A DNA stretch of 64,000 nucleotides from Heterostelium multicystogenum (lineage: Eukaryota; Evosea; Eumycetozoa; Acytosteliales; Acytosteliaceae), in NCBI GenBank assembly GCA_003667245.1, contig RCNN01000046.1, positions 1 to 64,000 on the forward strand, read 5' to 3'. Within the stretch, counting starts at the first letter, position 1; each line of letters starts with the position of its first letter. The translations under genes were made by a program, and so were the position numbers. Under the pieces are notes generated by a model. It saw only the letters and a list, made by a program, of their open reading frames with translations, had not been told where the DNA came from and searched no databases. Positions 45,662-55,999 of the stretch are shown here, in pieces.

Positions 45662-47280
45662 ATGTTCCTACGCCAACAACAAGAACAATTGTTGTTCTAT
45701 AAAAATCTCACCATCATTTAATTTTAGTTTTCCTGTCAAAACTCAGTGAAAAAGGAACGGTTTTTATAACTCTTTTTTTCTGTGGTTTCACATAAATTTA
45801 TATATATGTGGTGCAGAGTGGATTTGTTTTGAAAATACTATTGGTATGGTTCAGACCTATTGATATTGACAGTTCAACAATCAATATTACAATAGAGGAT
45901 TGTTTAGTATGGATATATCAATCAATATATAGAGAAATAGTAGAGTGCCAGTGAAGTACTAAATCATAATATAATAGTAAGAGTAGAGAGAGAATTGAAT
46001 AAAATAGAGTAGAGCAGAAAGGAAAAGAATAGAAAGAGTATTGAGTTAGTTCAGTTAGCTCAATAAATAGGTCAATAATCATTTAGTAAATAGGAGCTAG
46101 TATTGATAGTATGTGAGTGGACCTATTTATAAGATTAATCTTTTATCAATTCATTTTACTTTGCTCACTTACTTAATTAATGTCACCATATAAAGTTAAT
46201 TTCTTTACTCACCAAGTGGAATCTCTGCTTTTAACCACCCACTCAATCAGTCATCCAACCAACAAACCAACCAACTATCCATCCAGCTGATCTAAACAAT
46301 TTTGTTATCGCATATCCAGCTCTCTATTATTTTATAGACATACAACATGCATCATGTTCATTTATTCAGTCAATCAATCAATCAATCAATCAATCAATAT
46401 GGTTGATTTTTTTTTTTTTTTTGATATATTAATGAATATATATGGTTAATGATCAATCAAAATGTTACACTAATATAATATTTATTTGTTGTCTATCTCT
46501 AACATCACAAATCACACCCACTCACATACCCACATACCATCACAATCACCCGAATACCCCCCAACCCATCTCTGATAAATCTCTTTAAATAAATATTTGC
46601 TCCACGAACAATCACTGGATGTATTTGATCAACATCATCACATTACTTCACCCAAAATTAACTTTTAATAATAAATAAATAATATCAACAATATTAATCA
46701 ACTATATAAAGGATGTACCTACACTACTTCTCAATTAGAATAATGAGTTTGACTGTCAGTGTCAATAATATTAGAAATTGAATGAATGAATGTATGAATG
46801 TATGACAATATAAAATAAATAACATAATATAACATAACTCAAGCAAGTTGATTAATAGTAGTAATAGTAATAATAATAATAATAATAATTCGAACCCGAA
46901 ATCATATCCAATACCATATTTATCTATTTGAAACTATTTATTTAATATTATATATTATTTTTAAATTTGATTTATAATATAATAATATTATTATTATATT
47001 CAATAACATAAATTGCATCTATTCTGTTCTATTCTACTCTATCCAATCCAATCCAATCCAATCAAATCAAATCAATCTTCTATCATACATTTTCCACGGA
47101 TTCAAATTCCTTTTTCCAACAATCTCCTATTCCAAATTAATTTAATAATAAACTAAAACCCTATTCTATTTTATTCTATTCTATAATTTTGGTTGTTTGA
47201 AATCGACTGTTTGGTTTGATTTTAAAACACTGGAATTATCACTACAAACAAAAATACTGAAAATAGATAAAGAAACCAAA
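45662..47280. other. Intergenic with simple repeats
   Basis: No gene supported. Contains a CAAT tetranucleotide run (about 46370-46398) beside a T16 run (46408-46423), AAT repeats near 46866-46888, and CCAAT pentamers at 47041-47072, the promoter side of the G-alpha gene. Similar CCAAC/CCAAT repeats recur in that gene's first intron (47637-47692). Confidence 0.5.
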
Positions 47281-48609
47281 ATGGATTGCGTTACCAGAAG
47301 AACAGAGGGACTGAAGGTATCGATCGATATAGATAAAGAATTAAGACAAGATGAGAGACGTATGAAGAAAGATATACAAATCTTGTTGTTGGGTGCTGGT
47401 GAATGTGGAAAGTCGACTATCTTCAAGCAATTGAAAAATCTTGCAAGACAACGGTAAATGGACTGAAAAGGAGCTATTGGAGTTTCGTAACAGTATCTAT
47501 GTAAATATTACATCTCAACTTTTGGTATTGATACTTGCTGCTGAACAATTAAATATACCAGTATCACCTGATATCAGTGTAAGTGTATAAAGTTAACTCT
47601 ATTTCTTTTGGAAATCAATCTAATTCAATTTAATCCTCCAACATCCAACATCCAACATCCAACATCCAATCCAATCCAATCCAATCATTCCAACTAATTA
47701 ATTAATAAATAGGAATCAATAGCGAGAATTAAGAATCGTCAACATTTAACAGATGATTGGAATGATCAAGTTTCAGAGGATTCACAAAAAATCTGGGCAG
47801 ATCCAGGCATCAAGAAGACCTACGAAAGAAGAGACAAAGATTTCCAACTTAATGATTCAGCGAAGTAGTATGTATAAATTAAAACATACTCATAAAGATT
47901 GGCGCGTATGCTAATTGCAATGTTGTAGTTTCTTTGATAATCTAGCTAGAATTTCAAGTCCTAAATATTTACCAACACCACAAGACGCATTGAGATCAAG
48001 AGTGATGACAAAGGGTATCGTCGAGGCAGAGGTTGTCTTTGATGGTATTTCAATGAAGATTATAGATGTCGGCGGACAGAGATCTCAACGTCGTAAGTGG
48101 ATCCACTGCTTCGATGGAGTGTCAGCAGTGATCTTTGTTGCCTCGCTATCCGAGTACGACCAGATGTGCCGTGAGGTTGCAGTGAATCGTCTCGACGAAT
48201 CGATCAACCTTTTCTCAGAGATTTGCAACAGCCAATGGTTTGTAGAGACCCCAATGATTCTCTTCCTCAACAAGAAAGATCTGTTCATCGAGAAACTACA
48301 ACGTGTACCATTTAATACTTATGATAAAAACTATACAGGTAAGGCATCCCAAAAAGATAACATAATCAACTCATACAAACAAACAAATCTAACATTCTAA
48401 TATTATTATTATTTGTCAAACTCAATTTAGGTGATAATTCTTACGGCGATGTATCCAATTTTATTAAAAAGAAGTTTGTCAGTACAATGAGAAACTCACA
48501 AAAGGATGTATATACCCATCTCACAATTGCTATCGACACCCAGAATATTGATTTTGTATTTAAAGCTGTAAAAGAAATTTTGTTAAGAAAAACAATCAAC
48601 GAATTTTAA
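47281..48609 (+). CDS. Heterotrimeric G-protein alpha subunit
   Basis: GTP-binding subunit that couples receptors to effectors, as in dictyostelid chemotaxis. Four exons: 47281-47578, 47713-47877, 47929-48338, 48431-48609. G1 P-loop GAGECGKST, helical domain KWTEKELLEFRNSIYVNITS, switch I LRSRVMTKGIVEAEVVF with the conserved Arg, G3 IIDVGGQRSQRRKWIHCFDG with the catalytic Gln, G4 LFLNKKDLF, G5 LTIAIDTQNIDFVFKAVKEI. Starts MDCVTRRTEG: no Gly2 for myristoylation, but Cys3 could be palmitoylated. G5 is TIAI instead of the usual TCAT, and switch I has Lys where a second Thr is usual. One frame break at the A5 run 47434-47438: removing one A gives KQLKILQDNGKWTEKELLEF. I cannot assign it to a named subtype. 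Confidence 0.9.
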
Positions 48610-48725
48610 TAATAATAATAATGATAATAATATGGAACCATAATAATGATTTTATTTTCAACATTCATATTTCCAACAACACATATTAATTAATTAATTA
48701 AAAATAAATATTTTTTTTGACTGTA

Positions 48726-49000
48726 TTAGCAACAAGTTTCCACAACAAATTTGTGGAATTCTCTATATTGATCATGATATTGGATGATGAATTCAAAATC
48801 TGTAATCGTCAAAGGAAGGGCTAATAAATAAAAAGATGTAACTATACACCAATTTCTACTGGAAAGTCCAACCACACAAGAAAAATATTTTATCATTGGT
48901 GAACTATTAGATTCCAATGCACCAATATCTAATGGTTTTACCAAATATTTTCAAATTTAAGTTCATACTTCTTGGAATACTGTTTGAGTGTTTTTTTTTT
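48726..49000 (-). pseudogene. Possible damaged small gene
   Basis: Minus-strand coding-like sequence in two frames: TLKQYSKKYELKFENIW (about 48952-49000) followed after a one-base shift by VKPLDIGALESNSSPMIKYF, SCVVGLSSRNW and, after a possible tiny intron or directly, TITDFEFIIQYHDQYREFHK to VETCC with TAA at 48726-48728. An A10 run near 48990 could hide further error. It lies between the tail-to-tail G-alpha gene and the PIF1 promoter. No family recognised. Confidence 0.3.
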
Positions 49001-49195
49001 CAAATCATTTCATTTTGAAAATAATTTATTTGTCTATCTTTACAAAATAATAACAATAATAATAATAAAACTAAAGTTTGCAGTGTGGGTGTTGTTGTTA
49101 TTGTAGTTTATATTTTATTTTAATATTGGCATTGGTATAATTAGCTAGATTAGTTTATATGATGAATCTAATAGTAGTTGATATATTAATAATAG

Positions 49196-51968
49196 ATGGA
49201 TGAAAACGATATCATTGTATCATCGAATAATAGCCCTCCAGAAGCACAGTCACCAACGTTTTCGTCACCTATCAAGAAATTAAAGTTGATACATAATTCT
49301 GGTGAAGCTGTGGTTGCATCGATTACTAAAAGTGGTGATGATAGTAGCAGCATTGACAGTGATCATGATCCATTGACGCCTACCCCTCCGCCCTATGACG
49401 ATGCACCACAACCTATCAAGTTAATCAAGAGTAGTGGTAGTAGCAGTAGCAGTGGAGGTGATAGTGGTAGCAGTCAATGTATTGTTGAAAATACTTCAAA
49501 AGAGCTAGAGAAGCAACAACAACAACAGGAGCAGGAGGGAAAACAACGACTACAGGGTCAACAAGAGCAACAGGAGCAACAGCAACAGGAGCAGCAATCA
49601 TTAAAAAGAGAAAGAGAAGAAAATAACTTTGAAAATGAGAATGTAAATGATTATGATGATATGTTTGATGATATCAACGATGATCCAAACGTAGTCAATA
49701 CGACAACAACCACAACAACAAAAACAACAACAGCAACATTAACCTCGACAACAACAAACACATCTATTCATAAGAAATATACATTGAATGGAAATGGCAA
49801 TGGAAATCATCTTGAACATAGCAAAGTCAAGAACATATCCATTCCAAAAGCAAACTTTAAACTATTGCCAACTAAGAATGTTAATCATCTAGGCAACGGT
49901 CCTCATCCATCTAAATATCAGAATAATTTCGATAAAGAAAAAGAAAAAGAAAAAGATAGAGGTAAACATCAAGTAAATCACCCTATGCACAATTTGGATA
50001 AAGAAAAATGTGTGATTACTGGTGGAGCGGAGGATCTGATCAATTTGTTGAGTATGCCGTGGCATGGTGATAACGAGCTAGACAAGAACGATCCAATATA
50101 CGATGTCAATAAGTTGAATGAAAAGCAACAATTGGTTTTGGACGCGGTTGTCAATCGTCGAAGAAATGTATTTTTTACTGGACCTGGTGGTTGTGGCAAA
50201 TCATACCTGATTCACACCATTGTCAATGAGCTGACAAAGCTGGGTGTGCGGACATTTGTGACGGCACCAACTGGTATTGCTGCGCTCAATATTCAAGGAA
50301 TGACCATCCACTCTTTTGCAGGAATACGTGCCAGCAATGCATCTTTCGAGGATTTACTCTCTTTGGCTTACTCAAAAAAATCCAATTGGAAGTCGGTAGA
50401 AGTTTTGATTATAGACGAAATTTCAATGCTGGATGGCGTGTTATTTACCAACCTCGACCACATTGCCAGAAAGATTAGGGCTAAGCGAAATTATAGAGAA
50501 TTTGGTGGCAACCCCTTGGAGATTCCTTGGGGAGGGATTCAACTGTGTTTGTCAGGCGACTTTTATCAGCTACCGCCTGTACCTGACTACAGAGATTTAA
50601 ACACCATGATTGACAAGAACTTCGCAACAACCAAAAAGAGAAAATATTGCTTTGAGTCCGAAAGTTGGTCACAGTCGGTACATGAAATTATTCAGCTCAC
50701 CGAGATCTTTCGTCAGAAAGATCCTTTCTTTTCAGAGTTACTTAGCAAGCTCAGGATAGGGAGAGCCGATGATGAGATACTAGCAACATTAAAAAAATGC
50801 TCAGGTATGTAAATCTGATCGGATCAAATCAGCCATGAGCTAACACTACTTTGTTTCAGTGAAAAAATCAGAAGATGGTATCCTACCAACTATGCTATTT
50901 TCAACCAACAAAAAAGTAGAGGAAAAGAATGATTATTATCTAGATCAGATACCTGATGAAGCAATCCAATATGATGCAATCGATTACCTTGCAGAAAATG
51001 AAGGATTGGATCATTATAAAACATCAGTACTAAGTTCGATCTTTGAAAATTCAAAGAAACAATGCTTGGCATCAAAGACTCTTGTGCTTAAGAAGGGAGC
51101 TCAAGTGATGCTGGTGAGAAATTTATCGCCCTCTCTTGTCAATGGTTTGCGTGGTGTTGTTTTAGGATTCGTTTGTTTGTCGCCCGAGAATAAAAAGTAT
51201 ACCTACGAGTACCTGGATAGTAAGCATGGGAAAGCATTAGATACATGGCAGCGAGATAGGATTCTCGAAATAATGACGACAACCACAATTTTCCTCAAAT
51301 CACAAAAGCATACTTATCTACCAGTCGTCAAGTTTTCCAATGGTTTAATAGAAGTTATAAAGCCGGAGCGATTCTCTGTGTTGTTTGAATCGGTCGAACG
51401 TGTCTACCGTCAGCAGATATGTCTGAGGCTGGCCTATGCGATTACTGTGCATAAATGTCAGGGTCTGACTTTGGATTGTGCTTTAGTTTCGCTAGGCAAA
51501 ATATTTGAGCATGGCCAAGGATATGTTGCGCTATCTCGTGTAAAGTCACTGGAAGGTTTGCAAATCATCGACAATGTAACGCGTAAATGTTTTACAGCGG
51601 ATCCAAAAGTAAATCAATTCTACCAGAAGCTCAATCAAAAGCCTAATCCTCATCTGACGCCACCGGAAAAACTACAAGTGATCGTTGATGATATTGTTAT
51701 AGGTAGTGTACCGCCTCCTGTCAATGAAGTTGATATACCAATGTATTTTAAATGTCCCATTTCAAAGAAGCTTATGGAAAATTGTGTAGTGGCACCAGAT
51801 GGATTCTCATACGATAGAAACACCATTCTCGAATGGTCAAGAGACCATAACTACAGCTATGTCACAAAAAAGCCTTATCAGGTCACCATATTTATACCTA
51901 ACCATAATCTGATGGCTCAAATAAGCGAATGGAAAGCTAAAAATAAATACCAATCCATTGTGTTGTAA
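49196..51968 (+). CDS. pif1: PIF1-family DNA helicase with C-terminal U-box
   Basis: About 905 aa; exons 49196-50804 and 50860-51968; frame intact. The N-terminal ~280 residues are low complexity (Ser, Gln, Thr/Lys runs). The SF1B helicase begins at LNEKQQLVLDAVVNRRRNVF with motif I GPGGCGKS, Ia APTGIAALNIQGMTIHSFAG, II VLIIDEISML, III LSGDFYQLPPV, IV LTEIFRQKDPF, then KKGAQVMLVRNL, V RLAYAITVHKCQGLTLD and VI GQGYVALSRVKSLEGLQI. PIF1 enzymes unwind 5'-3', resolve G-quadruplexes and act at telomeres and mitochondrial DNA. Residues ~835-900 are a U-box: YFKCPISKKLMENCVVAPDG, FSYDRNTILEW, IPNHNLMAQISEWK. Both domains lie in one continuous exon, so the fusion is not an assembly join at an intron. 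Confidence 0.92.
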
Positions 51969-52258
51969 TTTAAAAACCTTAAACAGAAGTTGTTTAACAA
52001 ACTTTTTTGTCCTCCTCCCTCAGTTATTAAATTCGTCTATTTGGTGTTAATTGAAGTGGATGAACATCAAATGAATAAAATGAAATTTATTTCAACAATC
52101 AGTCACTACAATGAATGATTCAAATAATATCCTAGTTTGTTTTTAAAACTCATATTTTTAGTTTACAATTATTTGATCAAATCGAATCAATTCAATTTAG
52201 TTTGTATTTTATTATATAGTATATTGTTATAGAAAGTAAAGAGTAGATATCTATAGAG

Positions 52259-52558
52259 ATGAATAGCTTTTTCCAAACATTATCTGCAGTTGCTTTGATT
52301 ATCGTTTTAATGAGTTTAGGTAAGTAATCAAAGCAAAAGAGAGCTCGCAAGTTTGTGAACCCAGCTTGATCATTAACTTGTTGTTACTCATTAGGCTGGT
52401 TTGTCATGTGGAAGATGTACCTGTCTAAATATGAATTCGTAAGAGAGTTATTAGGTTACAAAAAGGAACTGAAGCCAAAACCAAAGAGTAGAAGAACAGC
52501 ACCTGTCAAACTCCATCAGCAATTTGTAATTACAAACAATGATTCCATGAACATATAA
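52259..52558 (+). CDS. SMIM13-like small integral membrane protein
   Basis: 74 aa, two exons (52259-52319 and 52395-52558), phase-1 intron. Residues 5-32 form one hydrophobic helix (QTLSAVALIIVLMSLGWFVM) followed by WKMYLSKYEFVRELLG and a basic tail with KPKPKSRR. The junction motif GWFVMWKMYLSKYEFVRELL closely resembles the G-W-x-x-W-x-x-x-L-S-K-x-x-F-(L/V)-R-E-L-(V/L)-G segment of animal SMIM13 (UPF0766), also a short single-pass protein. The match is from memory. Function unknown in any organism as far as I know. Confidence 0.72.
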
Positions 52559-52923
52559 ATAGGTTATACTAACATTATAACATATCATAGGAAGAGGATG
52601 AACAATCAATTAAACAAGAATAAATTAAACATATTTTTAAACAAAGATTACCGTTACTATCAACAAACGATAAGATTAACAAACAATTAAGAAAGAAAGA
52701 TATTTAGATTAACTTTCGACATAATATTATAACTACCGCTTAAAAGACGATTGAAGATGATATGTAGAGTAGTAATATCAGGTTTTGACGTTATTTTACG
52801 CTAGCTTTGACATGTACTTTCATTCCGACAATTTCACAGATACATTAAATAAAGAATGTAAATCATTTAAAATAATAATAATAATAGGTCATTTATTATA
52901 AAAGTACGACTCTTATTACAGAT

Positions 52924-55612
52924 TTAGTCTACTTTCCTCTTCTTCTTTTGTTGTTGAGCTTTACCTTTCTTAAAGTTGGAACTACCACTATGGATATCCT
53001 TCAAATCCTGTTCAAAATCGTTTCTAGAGACAGCCTTCTTGGCCTTGGCATTCTTTTTGTTTTGTTTCTTCTCCATCTTGAGTTGTTCTTGTGGAGTTGG
53101 TCCAGCATAGATACCGACTCTTCTGAGTGCTTCGATTCTCTTGGTTTCCTTACCTGATGCCTTTTGCATGTTCTGTAGACTCTTTACTCTCTTCTCTACT
53201 TGGAGGCTGTCGACTTGTTTGGCTCGCTTGGCCTCGATACGCTTACCACCAAGCTTAGAAATAACTTCGTCCTCATCATCTGATTTCTCGGCCTCAGCCA
53301 TCTCTCTTGCAATTTCTTCACGATGCATCTTGCTTCTACGCTTACGACGAGATAAACCAAGATATGGATCACGCTCTGCCTTCTTACTAAGCTTCTTGTC
53401 AAGCTCCTCTTGTTTCTTTCTCTTGATTTCCTCAGGGTCAATGATACCCTCCTGAATCTTCCATGCCTCTTTGGCCTTTGCTCTCTGCTCCTTAGTCTCG
53501 AACCATTCTTTATCCGTTGGAGCTGTCTTTTTGGAGCTGTTTTCAATGAGTGCTTCTACTTTCTTAATCTCTTTCTCTGCCTTTCTAATGTCCATCTCCT
53601 TGAGCTCTTCCTTGATGATGGACTTGATGTCTTCAGACATCTCATCGATCTTGTTACGCCAGTATTTGACGCTGTCCTGTGAGACTGTTCTTGATTTTGC
53701 CTTGGTCTTGGCACGTGATACGATGTCCTTCAAGATCTTTCTGTCTCCCTCTGTAACAAAGGAGCATGCACGACCCTGAGCACCAGCTCTTGCAGTTCTA
53801 CCTACACGATGAATATATTGAGCCAAATTACGAGGAATGTTATAGTTGATAACGGTCTTGACACCGAGTACGTCGAGACCACGAGCTGCAACATCGGATG
53901 CAAGCAAAAATTGTACTTTTCCGTCACGGAACAATTGGAGTGACTCGAAACGTTGCTCTTGGGAAAGATCACCATGCAACTCTGCGGCAGAAAGTCCTGC
54001 CAAACCAAAGATAATACATAAACGATGAACCTCCTTCTTGGACTTGAAGAAAATAATGGTTCCACCAGTGTTGAAGACTCTAGAAGCAAGTGAGAGCAAT
54101 AAAGCTGGACGATCTCCAAGTTGTGATGGACGGATCTTGACAAACTCTTGCTCGAGTGTGGAAGCGACTTGGAAAAGTGCATCTACGGCAACACGGATTG
54201 GTTGCTTAAGTGAGAGCTTAGCGAGAGTTTTAACTTCGTCACTGAGGGTTGCAGAGAAGAGAAGTGACTGACGGTTAGCTGGACATGAGTCCACAATCTT
54301 TTCCAACTCATCTTTGAAACCCATATCCAAAAGACGATCTGCTTCGTCGAGTACCAAAATTTCCAAATCATCAAGACCTACGTCGTGTGCATTCAAGAGA
54401 TGGTCAATCAAACGACCAGGTGTAGCAATCACGACGTCTGGACGCTTACGCAATTCGACTTCCTGAACTTTGTTTGAAAGACCACCAACTACTAGACATG
54501 ATGTAATGTTTGTGAATTGTGCAAGATTCTCAAGCACAGACTGACACTGGAGTGCAAGTTCTCTAGTTGGTAGAAGAATGAGCACACGAATGGCACGATT
54601 ATCTACATCACGATAGAGCAGTCTCTCCAGGATTGGCAAGAGGAAGGCGGCAGTCTTACCGGAACCTGTAGTTGCACTTGCCAAAATATCTTTTCCATTC
54701 AAAGCCAATGGAATGGTTTTGGCCTGAATGGGTGTTGGCATAGTGAATCCCAATTTCTGTATTGCTTTCTGCAGTGGTCTCGAAAGATGCAATTCCGAGA
54801 ATGTTGGCAAATCTTCCTCGGCCGCTTGTTTTCTTCTTCTGTTTGATTCAATTGTTTTAACACTATCTTTTGAGTTGTTTTTCTTTGTATTGCTGTCTGC
54901 TTGCTCTACCTGATCCTCTTCCTCGTCATCTTGATCGTCCTCTGCATTATTTATTTTGTCATCAGCGTTATCTTCTTCTCCTGCTTTTTCCATTTCTTCT
55001 TGATGGAATTTCTTTACATTCAATCTCTTTTGAATTTTATCTTGCAAAGATGTTTGTGCCTAAATAATATTATTGATATTCAAGTCGTTATGGTTAGCAT
55101 CTGATCTTCTTTCATAGTTTAGTTCTGTTTTGATTTCACATGAGTCAAGTGACTTCAATACTACGTACAGTTCCATTTTCAAATGTTTGTTTCTTCATCT
55201 TCTCTAGAGTTGGTGCAAAATTCCATGGCAAAGCTACTTCTGTATCATCTTCAAACTGTGGATTGATTGAAATAAAATATTCGATTAGTCAACTTTGTTC
55301 ATTCTTTGTCAAAGCAAATAACGATTGTAGATTACAAACATTAAATTCTTCTTCATCTTCATCATCGTCATCTTCTTCATCATCATCTTCTTCATCGTCA
55401 TCATCCTCATTATCATCATCTAGATTCTTCTTATTGTTATTCTTATTATTCTTTGTATTACTATTATTCTTCTTATTTTTATTGGACTTTCTTATAAAGA
55501 CATCATCATCAGCAGTGATTTGATCATCTTCTGAATCATCATAGATCTCTTCATTGTCATCGTCCTCGATGGTCATGACAAAGTCATCGTCTGCTTTTCT
55601 TTTTTCGACCAT
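52924..55612 (-). CDS. ddx27: DEAD-box RNA helicase DDX27/Drs1
   Basis: Nucleolar ATP-dependent RNA helicase of 60S ribosome biogenesis. Three exons: 55340-55612, 55169-55255, 52924-55059; 831 aa, frame intact. Acidic N-terminus (Asp/Glu runs), then the Q motif FSELHLSRPLQKAIQKLGFT with MPTPIQ, I ATTGSGKTAAFLLP, Ia LPTRELALQC, GG VVGGLS, Ib TPGRLIDHL, II VLDEADRLLDMGF, III LFSATLS, IV TIIFFKSKKEVHRL, V ASDVAARGLDVLGVKTVINY, VI YIHRVGRTARAG. The C-terminus is Lys/Arg/Glu-rich coiled-coil with RKRRSKMHREEIAREMAE and EALRRVGIYAGPTPQEQL, as in Drs1/DDX27, and ends in a nuclear-localisation-like KKKRKVD. The first intron uses a gtttgt donor and the second gtacgt. Confidence 0.95.
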
Positions 55613-55801
55613 CTTCTCCTTATCAACTATTTATATGGTGAATATAAATAAATAAACAAAGTAGTAGTAGTAAGTCAGCAGTGATTTAGAGTTTCTTGAA
55701 TTGAATTTTATTTATTATTAATAATATTAATTTATTTTTTGAAACGAGTCGTTTTTAGTTTTTGTTAATTAAAAAATGAAATAAAATAAAATAAATTTAA
55801 A

Positions 55802-55970
55802 TTGTGCCACAAAATGAACTACGAGTGAGAATATATGTGGACCTTGGAGAATGTGGTGAACAGGCTCAATCGTGGTGTGTTGGGTTTGCCGATGGTCGGA
55901 CATTCAACTTTGACCATAAGATATTACTCTTAGCCATACCTCTATCACAGCTATCATATATCTTTTTATA
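55802..55970. other. Unassigned open sequence, both strands
   Basis: Between the DDX27 start and the 3' end of the gene at 56000. The plus strand is open for 56 codons (contains VRIYVDLGECGEQAQSWCVG and FADGRTFNFDHKILLLAIPL) without an ATG. The minus strand has a 32-codon frame starting MVKVECPTIGKPNTPRLSLF. GC is higher than the flanks. It may be a relic or a missed exon; I cannot decide the strand. Confidence 0.3.
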
Positions 55971-55999
55971 ATAAATGCAATAGTTAGTGTTGTTTGTAT

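Noticed and set aside
46370..46425. Tandem CAAT repeats considered as a CRISPR-like or telomeric array
   Set aside because: It is a plain tetranucleotide microsatellite with no spacers, next to a T run, inside a gene-bearing region.
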